Shown: one piece after another, positions 26,842-35,146 of the stretch
Layout of the letters: each line of letters opens with the position of its first letter
Numbering within the stretch: the stretch's first letter is position 1
Origin: an uncultured Geobacter sp.
Lineage (GTDB): Bacteria > Desulfobacterota > Desulfuromonadia > Geobacterales > CAIOGM01
DNA length: 64,000 nucleotides
Direction of reading: 5' to 3'
Assembly: GCA_903857795.1 (NCBI GenBank)
Contig: CAIOGM010000140.1
Span: 25,780-89,779 of the forward strand
Notes under the pieces: model-generated
Seen by the model: only the letters and a program-made list of their open reading frames with translations
Database searches by the model: none
What the model was told of the DNA's origin: nothing
Program-made: the position numbers and the translations under genes

Positions 26842-27810
26842 TTACACCACCCCGCCCAGTTCCAGCAACGCCTGCCGGGCCTCCTCATACTCCGGACGCT
26901 TCGCCAACGCCTCGGCATAACACTCCTCGGCGTACCGGGGCATGGTCAGCGCCTCGTAGCAACGGCCCAGAATGAAGTCCACCTCCGGAAGAGGGCACTC
27001 CGTGCGGAAGAGTTCGTCATCCAGCACATCCCAGAGTATGGCGGCGGACTCGGCGTACTCCTGCTGCTGATGGAGCTCAAAGGCGACCCCGATGGCCTCA
27101 AGGTAATCGACCGCCGGCACCAGCGGATGAATCCCCGCTTCAAGACGAGCCAATCGCTCCTCCAACTCAGCGCCCCCCTCCCCTCCCCCCGTTGCCCGGG
27201 CTGACTGGAAGCACTCCCTGGCCTCGTCATACTTCCCAAGGAGCCACGAGACGTCACCCAGCAGAAGCAGCAGTTCACGGTCGCCAGGGAGAAACGCTCT
27301 GGCCCGGTTCAGGTAGCTCTGGGCCTGATAGAGACTGCGGGTGGTCTGGTTCAGGGCGGAGAGCCGTAACCCCTTTTCCCGGTAAACCCGGCCGATCTGG
27401 GCGAGAAACCGCGGATTCTCCGGTTCCATGAGGAGAAAGATCCTCAGCGCCGTGATGAGCCGGTCCAGATAGGGGACCTCAACATCCTTCCTCTCCAGCA
27501 TGAGCAATTGACTCGCCAGATCCGCCACAAGGTGGGGATAAGAGTCGCGGAGGAGGGCCGCATACCGGTCGGCAAAGGCGCAGCCGGGGTTGAGCCGTAG
27601 GGCCTGATAGATTCCGTCGCCCACGGCGTCATAGGACGGAACGGTATCGGATGGAAGCGCCGCGGCGGCCTCATCGTGCAGGGGAATTGGAAACCCGCCG
27701 CAGGGGACCGTCGCCCGGCCGTCCCGGGCCGAGAGCGAGCTCCCCTCAGGGGGAACAATATAGGTGATCCCCGCCAGCGGGGTCGGCTCCATCATGCCGT
27801 GTACTGCCAT
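26842..27810 (-). CDS. TPR-repeat protein of unknown function
   Basis: 322 aa. The N-terminal ~95 residues match nothing I know; from ~100 on it is helical TPR-like ('FLAQIGRVYREKGLRLSALN', 'LLLLLGDVSWLLGKYDEARE', 'VDFILGRCYEALTMPRYAEE'). No signal peptide. Its ATG overlaps the stop of the 282-aa gene upstream (TAATG), so the two are translation-coupled, and AcuC precedes them on the same strand. Confidence 0.8.
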   Translation of the reverse strand: MAVHGMMEPTPLAGITYIVPPEGSSLSARDGRATVPCGGFPIPLHDEAAAALPSDTVPSYDAVGDGIYQALRLNPGCAFADRYAALLRDSYPHLVADLASQLLMLERKDVEVPYLDRLITALRIFLLMEPENPRFLAQIGRVYREKGLRLSALNQTTRSLYQAQSYLNRARAFLPGDRELLLLLGDVSWLLGKYDEARECFQSARATGGGEGGAELEERLARLEAGIHPLVPAVDYLEAIGVAFELHQQQEYAESAAILWDVLDDELFRTECPLPEVDFILGRCYEALTMPRYAEECYAEALAKRPEYEEARQALLELGGVV

Positions 27811-28658
27811 TATCGGACCTCCGGTTCCGGTTCACGCCCCGGAAAGGTTGTGACGCCGGCACAGACGCCGACGCTCTTGTAAATCTGTACGCCATCCCAC
27901 GGTTCATGGAGAATGCCATCATGGATCGCCCAGCTTCTCCCGCGAACGGTCCGCTCCATCCCCGGCTGTCTGAAAGGGGTCGAACCATCCAGTCTCCCGT
28001 AGAGCTTCCCGCCGGGCTGAAACTCTTCATCGATGCGGCGCATGAGAGTCTGACCGGTGAGATAGTCGAAGCCGTACTTCTCATAACGGATGGCGTTGTC
28101 GTAAGAAAGCGGCTCCGCCGTGATGATGTCGACCCCGAGGGCGTCCACGAACCGCTCGAACAGGGGAAAGAACTCCACGAAGAGCCGCATCCCGCGACGC
28201 ACCTGATTGGGAAAGAGCCCCGCGTTCATGGCCCGGAGCTCTTCGGGGATATTGCGCCCCAAGGAGGCGAACCAGTTGTCCCTGCCGGCGGCATCCACAT
28301 CCACCTCGAAGCGGGGAGCGTCGGGATCGGTGATAATGCAGAAGGAGAGCTCTATCTGGTGATACGCCGTATCGGAGAGCTCCAGGAAGAAGAGCGGGTC
28401 CCGGTCCGCAGCACTCCGCCGGGCCACGACACGGGTGAAGCCGAGCCCTGCCGGAGCGATGAACTCTACCCGCCGAACGCCGCCAACTGCGGTGAAGCTC
28501 TCACGCTCCACCCCGAGGACGGAGAGGAGACGGGGGGGGAGGAAGAGCCGGTAGATCTGCTCCTTCTCCTCGGGATCGAGGGTATTGATCTCCCGGAGGG
28601 AACCGAGCGGCTTACCCGATCGGGAGACGAGCTGTTCATTTCCCGGTAGTCGCGGCAT
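27810..28658 (-). CDS. Conserved-looking protein of unknown function, coupled to AcuC-like gene
   Basis: 282 aa, no family recognised. It looks like a folded soluble protein with no signal peptide or TM segment; features include 'KEQIYRLFLPPRLLSVLGVE' and 'IRYEKYGFDYLTGQTLMRRI'. It overlaps the 3' end of the AcuC-like gene by 23 nt and the next TPR gene by one or two bases. The tight three-gene arrangement suggests a shared pathway, possibly involving deacetylation. Confidence 0.75.
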   Translation of the reverse strand: MPRLPGNEQLVSRSGKPLGSLREINTLDPEEKEQIYRLFLPPRLLSVLGVERESFTAVGGVRRVEFIAPAGLGFTRVVARRSAADRDPLFFLELSDTAYHQIELSFCIITDPDAPRFEVDVDAAGRDNWFASLGRNIPEELRAMNAGLFPNQVRRGMRLFVEFFPLFERFVDALGVDIITAEPLSYDNAIRYEKYGFDYLTGQTLMRRIDEEFQPGGKLYGRLDGSTPFRQPGMERTVRGRSWAIHDGILHEPWDGVQIYKSVGVCAGVTTFPGREPEPEVR

Positions 28659-29791
28659 AGGTTCCTATGATGACCGGAAAGATCCGTTTACGGATAGTGG
28701 CGATACTCTCCTCCACCGCGTCCAGCGCCCGGTTACGGTCTCCCTCCTCGGCCCAGTACATGGCATCCAGGAGCATGGTATTGGGGAGTCCCATGGCTGC
28801 GATGGTACTGACGAAGCCGGGGGGAAGCCGGGGAGGGAGCTCCACCCCGTTCATGATCCCCCAGGCAATGGACCAGGCCCGAGCCACGTTGACCAGGTCA
28901 TACCCCCCCCCCGCCGAGCGCCACCCAGGGAATCCGGAGCGCCTTCAGTTTCCTGAGGACGTAGGAGTAGCTGTGGGTGGTGATCTCCAACCGGGAGAGG
29001 GGATCGGTCCGGAACGTATCGGCCCCTAGCTGGGTTACCAGGACGTCCGGGCCATAGGCGGCGATGAGCGGGTACGCCACCTCGTCGAATGCCTTCATGA
29101 AGAGAGCATCGTCGGTATGCTCGATGAGCGGGACGTTCACCGAATACCCCTTCCCTGCCCCCTTCCCCATCTCCCGCTCAAAACCGGTGCCGGGGAAAAA
29201 ATGAAGCCCCGTCTCGTGGATGGAGATGGTCAGGACCCGGTCGGTGTCATAGTACGCCTCCTGCACTCCGTCGCCATGGTGGGCGTCCAGATCCAGGTAG
29301 ACCACCCGCAACCCCTGGGCGACGAGCCGGTTAATGGCGATAACCGCGTCGTTCAGATAGGAGAAACCCGAGGCCCGGGCCCGATGGGCGTGATGGAGCC
29401 CCCCCGCGAGATTGAAGGCGCAATCATACCCCTCCTCGGTAACCAGGCGAGCAGCCTCCACAGTCCCGGCGGTGCAGAGCCGGGTCCAGTCGTAGAAACC
29501 GGGGAAGACCGGATTCTCCACATCCCCCAGGCCGTAGCGAAAGTCGGCGCGGGATTCTGTAGAGCAGTTGAATTCGGCCAGCCGTTTCAGGTAGTCTGGG
29601 GAGTGAAAGGTGAGCAGATCGGCATCGCTCACGGTGCCGCACTCCCGGATGTCGGCCCCCGGCAGCCGGGTCAAGCCGTACTCGGTCATCAGATCGAAGG
29701 CCAACCGGTAGCGCTGGACCTTGAAGGGGTGCTGTTCGCCATAGGAACAGGCGGAGAAATCGTGCGAATAGATGAGAGCAGTTCTGGTCAT
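28636..29791 (-). CDS. acuC: AcuC-like histone-deacetylase-family hydrolase, frameshifted at a G10 tract
   Basis: Two ORFs (28898..29791 and 28636..28887) join to a ~384-aa HDAC-family protein. The first has 'FNLAGGLHHAHRARASGFSY' (active-site histidines), 'VVYLDLDAHHGDGVQEAYYD' (zinc ligands) and 'DVLVTQLGADTFRTDPL'; the second continues after the glycine loop as 'YDLVNVARAWSIAWGIMNGV'. The junction is a run of ten G; nine would keep the frame. So the break is a homopolymer event: real mutation, slippage-prone phase switch, or sequencing error. The intact family deacetylates proteins such as acetyl-CoA synthetase or small acetyl compounds. Confidence 0.85.
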
Positions 29792-29954
29792 GGGACGAAT
29801 CGATGGGGAGTATAGTTGTACTGCGGAGCGGAACTCTACTCCCTCCGCCGGAGAGCGTCAACCGCTAAGTTTACGGGATATCCTCATGACAGAACGCCGC
29901 CACTGTGCTATCTTTCGGCGCACAACGCACCAAGGAAACGAGGAGAGGCAGATC

Positions 29955-30419
29955 ATGGCGAAGGTCATTGGCGTCATCGGGGCCGGAGTGGCCACAGCGG
30001 AACAGACCGCGTTGGCTCAGGAGGTCGGCTGGCTCATCGCCCGGCGCGGGTGGCATCTGGTCTGCGGCGGTCTGGGGGGGGTCATGGAGGCGGCGGCCCG
30101 TGGGGCTCATGAGGTCGGCGGCGTCACCATCGGACTGCTCCCCGGCAATCACCGGGACGCGGCCAACAGCTATATTCAGATTCCCATCGCCACCGGCATG
30201 GGAGAGGGGCGAAACCTCCTCATCGTCAGGTCAGCGGAGCTCCTCATCGCCATCGGCGGCAGGTACGGCACCCTCTCCGAGATCGCCTTGGCGCTCAAGA
30301 CCGGCACCCCGGTCATCGGACTCGACAGCTGGGACATCCCCGGCATGATCCGCGCCGTGTCACCGGAAGATGCTGTGCGCCACGCCAAGAAGCTCCTCCA
30401 TCAGAAAAAACAGGTGTGA
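29955..30419 (+). CDS. LOG-like / TIGR00725 family Rossmann protein
   Basis: The ATG at 29955 has AGGAGAGG upstream and gives 154 aa; the upstream ORF extension is rejected. 'VIGVIGAG', 'GWHLVCGGLGGVMEAAARGA' and 'ELLIAIGGRYGTLSEIALAL' match the lysine-decarboxylase-like/LOG fold (PGGxGTxxE variant 'GGRYGTLSE'). LOG enzymes are cytokinin-type phosphoribohydrolases; this shorter subfamily's substrate is unknown. Confidence 0.88.
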   Translation: MAKVIGVIGAGVATAEQTALAQEVGWLIARRGWHLVCGGLGGVMEAAARGAHEVGGVTIGLLPGNHRDAANSYIQIPIATGMGEGRNLLIVRSAELLIAIGGRYGTLSEIALALKTGTPVIGLDSWDIPGMIRAVSPEDAVRHAKKLLHQKKQV

Positions 30420-30430
30420 ACCGGGAGAGT

Positions 30431-30476
30431 TGAAACAGGAAAAGGCGGGGGAACCCCCCCGCCTTTTCCTGTTTCA
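30431..30476. terminator. Bidirectional terminator, 21-bp perfect stem
   Basis: A perfect 21-bp inverted repeat with a 4-nt loop lies between convergent genes (30419 end, 30494 end). It has a GC core and A/T-rich arms suited to termination on both strands. Confidence 0.85.
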
Positions 30477-30493
30477 GATTAGCTACCCAGATG

Positions 30494-31318
30494 TTAGATC
30501 AAGGGTACGAGCGAGAACTTCCCGGTGTTCACATCATAGAGTCCACCTTTGATGATCGTTTTCTTGCCTCCGCAGGCAGGCGTCCCAAGGTCGACAGCCG
30601 TACGGATGATTTCGGATTTTGCAAGAAGGTCAGCTGCGGTGTACTTCACATTTTCGACGATAGCCGCCTGAAGCTTTACTGCCGCGGATGCTGCCGGGTT
30701 TGCATTAAACGCGGTCACCACCGGCGGGATCAGCGTATTCACCAGGCTGTTGACATAAGGGGCCAGCGCGTCATAGGGGGGCTGAGGAGCAGGGACATCG
30801 ATGGAGACATGATAGGGAACCGGTGCGGGGGTGTTGAGCGGCCTCGAGGCATCGTAATTGGCCTGCACATGGGCGACCGCCGCGGTAACTGCGCCGCAGC
30901 TGGTGTGCCCAAGGATGACGATCAGCGGCGCACAGAGGTGCTCTACACCGTATTCGATGCTGCCGATTTCGTGTTCGGAGATGATATTGCCGGCCACCCG
31001 GATCGGGAAGACCTCGCCGAGCCCCTTGTCGAAGATTATTTCGGGAGACACCCGGGAGTCAGAACAGCCGAGCACGATGGCATAGGGAGATTGGCCCACG
31101 CCTAAGGGAGCATTCCGCAGGGTATCGCGATATGTGGGTTGGGCCATCTTGTTCAGATAGGAGAAGTTGCCGAGGATGAAGGGACTGTTGCCCGACACCA
31201 GCGATGAAAGCGCCTGGCTCCCCGTGAGGGTCGTTGCCGCTCCGGCCAGGGCTGCAGATGCAGCCAATGCAGTTACCACGATTCCTTGAATGAGCAGCAG
31301 ACGGAACGATCTTTTCAT
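30494..31318 (-). CDS. Exported beta-class carbonic anhydrase
   Basis: 274 aa. A signal peptide ('LIQGIVVTALAASAALAGAA') precedes a beta-CA domain with zinc motifs 'VLGCSDSRVSPE' (Cys, Asp-Arg pair) and 'VILGHTSCGAV' (His, Cys). It interconverts CO2 and bicarbonate, here in the periplasm or outside. The C-terminal part has an insertion rich in P/A before 'PYVNSLVNTLIPP'. AAGGAG lies upstream of the ATG; the PEP-CTERM gene ends only 44 nt upstream, so both may share the promoter at 32.1 kb. Confidence 0.92.
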   Translation of the reverse strand: MKRSFRLLLIQGIVVTALAASAALAGAATTLTGSQALSSLVSGNSPFILGNFSYLNKMAQPTYRDTLRNAPLGVGQSPYAIVLGCSDSRVSPEIIFDKGLGEVFPIRVAGNIISEHEIGSIEYGVEHLCAPLIVILGHTSCGAVTAAVAHVQANYDASRPLNTPAPVPYHVSIDVPAPQPPYDALAPYVNSLVNTLIPPVVTAFNANPAASAAVKLQAAIVENVKYTAADLLAKSEIIRTAVDLGTPACGGKKTIIKGGLYDVNTGKFSLVPLI

Positions 31319-31362
31319 GAGTTACTCCTTGTAAGTGTAATGCCCTCGCGGGGCTAGATGTT

Positions 31363-32046
31363 TTATGCTGTTTTCTTTTTCCGCAACAGCCCCAGACCGG
31401 CGAGGCCAGCGCCCAGCATGAGGAACGTGGACGGCTCGGGAACGGTAGCAGAAGCATCGGCGGTCACGCCAAAGGCATAGTACCCGTAATCTCCTGCGGC
31501 GAAGGCCAGTGACACCGAGGCAGGGACACCATTAGCAAGAAATATCGTCTGGGATCCAGGGTTGGTATCTCCGAAATTCCAAATTTCAAGATAGGCATTC
31601 GCAGCTGACGTCGTATAGAGTGGCCCGGCGCTGCTGCTGCGGGTCAGCAAAAAAGAGTTACCCAGAATACTCACGGTAATCGTGCCAGGGGTAACAACCA
31701 CCGGAATATCGTATCGTTGGACTGCCGAGGCGCTGGCGGAATACAGATTTGAGGTGGACGCAGCAGCAACAGCATCTACCGACATGATGGTAGCATCATT
31801 CGTGTAGGACGACGATGCGGATCCCCCGGCATCGGTAGGTGTGGCGGAGTTCGACGAGTTATAAGCCACCGGATCAATCGTCAGACCTCCCGTCGCAACA
31901 GTGACTCCCGCCAGCGTTATTTCGGCGTGACTGTTTGCGGTTACCAGCGACGCCATCGACTGACCCGCCGTCCCCAGCGCCAACGCCACCACAAGCGCCC
32001 CAAGCCCCAACGACCTGAGCACTCTCTTACTTCCCTCTCTTACCAT
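31363..32046 (-). CDS. PEP-CTERM sorting-domain protein
   Basis: The ATG at 32046 has GAGGAGG upstream; 227 aa. N-terminal signal peptide ('GLGALVVALALGTAGQSMAS'), a Ser/Thr/Ala-rich beta-type middle, and a C-terminal sorting signal 'VPEPSTFLMLGAGLAGLGLL' followed by RKKK. Such proteins are cut and anchored or released by an exosortase (EpsH); none is in this window. No catalytic motif is seen. Likely transcribed with the downstream carbonic anhydrase. Confidence 0.92.
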   Translation of the reverse strand: MVREGSKRVLRSLGLGALVVALALGTAGQSMASLVTANSHAEITLAGVTVATGGLTIDPVAYNSSNSATPTDAGGSASSSYTNDATIMSVDAVAAASTSNLYSASASAVQRYDIPVVVTPGTITVSILGNSFLLTRSSSAGPLYTTSAANAYLEIWNFGDTNPGSQTIFLANGVPASVSLAFAAGDYGYYAFGVTADASATVPEPSTFLMLGAGLAGLGLLRKKKTA

Positions 32047-32091
32047 GATGTACCTCCTCGTGTAGTTGCAATAAAGCAAGAAACTACTGCA

Positions 32092-32107
32092 TACAATATT
32101 TGTGCCA
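32092..32107 (-). promoter_or_regulatory. Sigma-54-type -24/-12 promoter upstream of the PEP-CTERM gene
   Basis: Minus strand reads TGGCAC, five bases, TTGTA, one mismatch from the TGGCAC-N5-TTGCA consensus at exact spacing. It would start transcription ~35 nt before the start codon, leaving room for the visible RBS. PEP-CTERM/exosortase loci are known to use RpoN with the PrsK/PrsR pair, which supports the call. Confidence 0.55.
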
Positions 32108-32341
32108 CAAACAGCATTATCTCTTCTCTCGGAATATCTGCATATTAGATTCATGTTTCGCCCGAAAACGAGAGAAGGTGTAAAGTTTTCCGACACTCAC
32201 CGGGAGAGGAACTGTAAAGATATCCGACATGATTGATACGGTTTTACTGCGCCGGACAACTCCGGAAACCCATCTTTTCCTTGCATCACTCTCCCCATCA
32301 TGGCATCCTGAAACCCCAAATTTATCAGGAAGGAATGACCC

Positions 32342-32791
32342 ATGGCTCAGGCAGTGAAGGGAAACAAGGTTCAGGTCACGTATACGGGCAGGCTCGAAGA
32401 CGGCACCGTCTTTGACGCCTCGCAGGAGTGTCCCGGCTGTGACAGCGTGTCGGGACCGCTGGAGTTCGTCATCGGCGACGGTTCGGTGATCTCCGGCTTT
32501 GATGCGGCGGTCACCGGCATGATCCCAGGAGAGAGCAAGACGGTACGGATCCCCGTTGACAACGCCTACGGCCCCCGCATTGAAGAGCTGGTGGCGGTGA
32601 TCGACCGGACCGACATCCCGGAAGGGATGGATCCGCAACCGGGGGAACAGTTGGAGATCGTCCGAGAGGAGGGGGAGACCTTCCCGGTGCTGGTGCTCGC
32701 CGTCACTCCGGAGAAAATCACCCTCGACGCCAATCACCCGCTTGCTGGTCAGGATCTCACCTTCGACATCAGGCTCGACCGCATCCTCTGA
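32342..32791 (+). CDS. FKBP-type peptidyl-prolyl isomerase, SlyD-like
   Basis: 149 aa. 'QVTYTGRLEDGTVFDAS' and 'LEFVIGDGSVISGFDAAVTG' with 'ESKTVRIPVDNAYG' form the FKBP core split by an insert-in-flap (IF) chaperone domain, as in SlyD. An extra 'ECPGCDSVSG' with a C-x2-C pair sits in the first loop and is unusual. Cytoplasmic folding helper. GGAAGG RBS upstream. Confidence 0.93.
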   Translation: MAQAVKGNKVQVTYTGRLEDGTVFDASQECPGCDSVSGPLEFVIGDGSVISGFDAAVTGMIPGESKTVRIPVDNAYGPRIEELVAVIDRTDIPEGMDPQPGEQLEIVREEGETFPVLVLAVTPEKITLDANHPLAGQDLTFDIRLDRIL

Positions 32792-32905
32792 GAATCCAAA
32801 GCAGTTCAACACTGAGACACTGAAACACAGAGCAAAGATTTTCTAGAAATCGAATCTTACTTATGATTTCTCACTGTTCTTCAGTGTCTCTGTGTTTTAA
32901 CTGCA
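32792..32905. repeat. AACACAGAGACACTGAA-type inverted repeat
   Basis: Two related copies of an ACACAGAGACACTGA-like motif face each other across ~50 bp and include the last codons and stop of the radical SAM gene. This looks like a dispersed intergenic repeat fused to the gene end. Confidence 0.55.
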
Positions 32906-34638
32906 GATTTTGGATCCCCCCCCCCCCGCGACGACTCCACGGTAGTCACCTCCACCCGCTCCCCCTCCCCCTGTCGGGCGATGTAGGTAAAGAGCAGCTC
33001 CACCGGCCCCTCCTGCCACGGCTGCTCCTGGTAGTTCAGGAGAAAGCTGCGCCGGAATCTGCGGATTCGTGCGCCCACCGGGAAGCTCTCAGGCGCCGAC
33101 CGTCCGGGACCGCGCGCCTCCCGGGAGCCGGGATTCCCGCCGAAACAGCTGGGGAGTCGTGCGGCTGACGGCTGCTCACTCCGGCAGTAGTCGAAGCTGA
33201 GGGCGTCCAGGAGGAGCGGCGTCTCTCCCATCGTCTCGGCCAGGAACCGGTGAATCAGGTCGCAGAGCTCCACCGTCGACCGGGGCTCCAACGCCTCGAT
33301 GGCGCCGGCAAAACGGGCCAGCTGCTGAAAGAACGACGACAGCGGCAGCTCTCGGGCCACGGCCCCCAGGAACCGGGTGAACCGGCCGCTGTTGACGATC
33401 AGATCCAGGAGCCGGGAGATATCCTCGATGAGAACGATCTCCTGAAAGGAGAGCCACGGTGTCCGGAGAATCTTGTAGGGGGGCGCTTCGGCAAAGATAT
33501 ATCCCTGCTCCGCCGCAATCCGGCGCATGGCGACCCCCTTGAGCACTTTCAGCGGCTCCACCTGAATATGGTGGGGAGAACAGCCCAACAGCTGCTCCAG
33601 GGACGCCAGAAAGCCGCCGAGCCCCTCTCCTGGCAGCCCGGCCACCAGATCCAGATGGATGACGACCCCGCTCTCTTCACGGAGGCGGCGGACAGTGGTC
33701 AGAAGCCGCTCCGGATCCGAGTTCCGGCCGACCCGTTTCAGGATGGCGGCATCCCCCGACTGGACCCCGATCTCGAAACGGAAGAGCCCCGCCGGTACCT
33801 GCCGGAGCAGGCGAAAATTTTCCTCGGTCAGCAGCTCCGCACTGATCTCAAAATGGAACAGGCTGGAACGGTTGTGACGAAGGATGAACTCCCAGATATC
33901 ATTGGCCCGTTGCGGGTCGTAGTTGAAGGTCCGATCCACCAGCTTGATCGTCGCCACCTCCCGGTCCATGAGCAGGGAGAGGTCGTCCCTGATCCGCTGG
34001 GAAGCATAGGAGCGGACCCCCCGGTCCAGGGAGGAGAGGCAGAAGGCGCAGGAGAAGGGGCACCCCCGGGAGGTTTCCACGTAGACCAGCGGCTTGGAGA
34101 GATCCACGAGTCCGGCGTCAAAGGGGGACGCCAGAGAGTCGAGGCAGAGAACCGGAGGACGGTCAGGGGTGGCGACCACCGCATCGTCTATCCGGCAGGT
34201 GATGCCGGCAATCTTCTCCAGAAGCTCTCCCGGTGGCAGGGCGCCGTGGAGGGACACCGCCGCGACCAGCTCCCGGAAGCTCTCCTCCCCTTCCCCCCGG
34301 ACCACGCAGTCCACGGCAGGGACCCGGGCCATCAGCTCAAAAACACCGAAAGAGGCCTCCGGCCCCCCCAAGACCATCACGGCGTCGGGCCGGAGCTGCT
34401 TCAGGTCCGCCACGAGCCTCAAGGTCTGTTCCAGGTTCCAGATGTAGCAGGAGAAGCCGTAGAGGTCGGCCTCTTCGCTCACCAGCCGCCGGAGCAACCG
34501 GTCGGGCTGTTCATGGATGGTCCACTCCCGGATGACCGAGGCCACCCGCGGGATTTCGCTGCAGGCGGTTGCCAGAGAGGGGAGCGCCAGTGAGGCGTGA
34601 CTGTAACGGCTGTGCAGTGTGGCGAGGAGGATTTTCAT
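32881..34638 (-). CDS. B12-binding radical SAM protein with C-terminal DUF4080-like domain
   Basis: I prefer the ATG at 34638 ('MKILLATLHSRYSHASLALP'); a TTG at 34662 overlapping the upstream stop is possible. The N-terminal ~140 residues are a Rossmann B12-binding domain ('VMVLGGPEASFGVFELMA'), followed by a radical SAM core with the cluster motif 'ETSRGCPFSCAFC' (C-x3-C-x2-C) and 'RFEIGVQSGDAAILKRVGR'. The C-terminal ~200 residues fit DUF4080. Substrate unknown. A run of twelve G near the 3' end encodes RGGGD, and the last residues derive from an intergenic repeat, so the natural C-terminus may differ. Confidence 0.85.
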   Translation of the reverse strand: MKILLATLHSRYSHASLALPSLATACSEIPRVASVIREWTIHEQPDRLLRRLVSEEADLYGFSCYIWNLEQTLRLVADLKQLRPDAVMVLGGPEASFGVFELMARVPAVDCVVRGEGEESFRELVAAVSLHGALPPGELLEKIAGITCRIDDAVVATPDRPPVLCLDSLASPFDAGLVDLSKPLVYVETSRGCPFSCAFCLSSLDRGVRSYASQRIRDDLSLLMDREVATIKLVDRTFNYDPQRANDIWEFILRHNRSSLFHFEISAELLTEENFRLLRQVPAGLFRFEIGVQSGDAAILKRVGRNSDPERLLTTVRRLREESGVVIHLDLVAGLPGEGLGGFLASLEQLLGCSPHHIQVEPLKVLKGVAMRRIAAEQGYIFAEAPPYKILRTPWLSFQEIVLIEDISRLLDLIVNSGRFTRFLGAVARELPLSSFFQQLARFAGAIEALEPRSTVELCDLIHRFLAETMGETPLLLDALSFDYCRSEQPSAARLPSCFGGNPGSREARGPGRSAPESFPVGARIRRFRRSFLLNYQEQPWQEGPVELLFTYIARQGEGERVEVTTVESSRGGGDPKSAVKTQRH

Positions 34639-34658
34639 GCCACCGGAGAGATTGGTTC

Positions 34659-35006
34659 TCAATCGAAGGGGGTCTGAACATCGTGGGACAAAGATTCCGA
34701 CACGGGGATATGGCGGGTAATTTTACCGCAACTGCTGCAGGTGTACTTCTTTCTCACCTTTCCCAGGTACCAGAGACCGGGGATCAGTCCGGCAAAGAGG
34801 AGGGCAAAGGTGAGATAATAGGGCTTCTTCGTCATGAGATACGGCTCCATGCTCCCGATATGCCCGCACTTGAAGCATCTGCGAACCTTTCTCCGATGCG
34901 TCCGGATTTCCCCCACCGTGGTGACCGCGTGGAAGAAGAGGGGAATACAGATCAGGAAATACATCAACAGTATCTTGGCATAGGCAATCATACCCACCTG
35001 GCTCAC
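34659..35006 (-). CDS. Small membrane zinc-ribbon protein, LITAF-like layout
   Basis: 115 aa. An N-terminal TM helix ('ILLMYFLICIPLFFHAVTTV') is followed by 'CFKCGH', a hydrophobic hairpin ('YLTFALLFAGLIPGLWYLG') and 'CSSCGK'. The two C-x2-C knuckles split by a membrane-embedding segment copy the LITAF/SIMPLE arrangement. No function is known; it overlaps the radical SAM reading frame start region and is probably co-transcribed. Confidence 0.65.
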   Translation of the reverse strand: MSQVGMIAYAKILLMYFLICIPLFFHAVTTVGEIRTHRRKVRRCFKCGHIGSMEPYLMTKKPYYLTFALLFAGLIPGLWYLGKVRKKYTCSSCGKITRHIPVSESLSHDVQTPFD

Positions 35007-35146
35007 CGTCCCTACAGAGATACCGTACTCCCTTCCATGAGAAAGAAGCGGCGGATTCCGGGCATACTACCGTGATTCACCCGATAAGTCAAATTCACCA
35101 AATATGGAATGAAGGGGAGTGAGAAGGGTAAGGGGGGATCGGAGGT

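Noticed and set aside
33250-34593. 447-aa plus-strand ORF opposite the radical SAM gene
   Set aside because: Shadow ORF without motifs.
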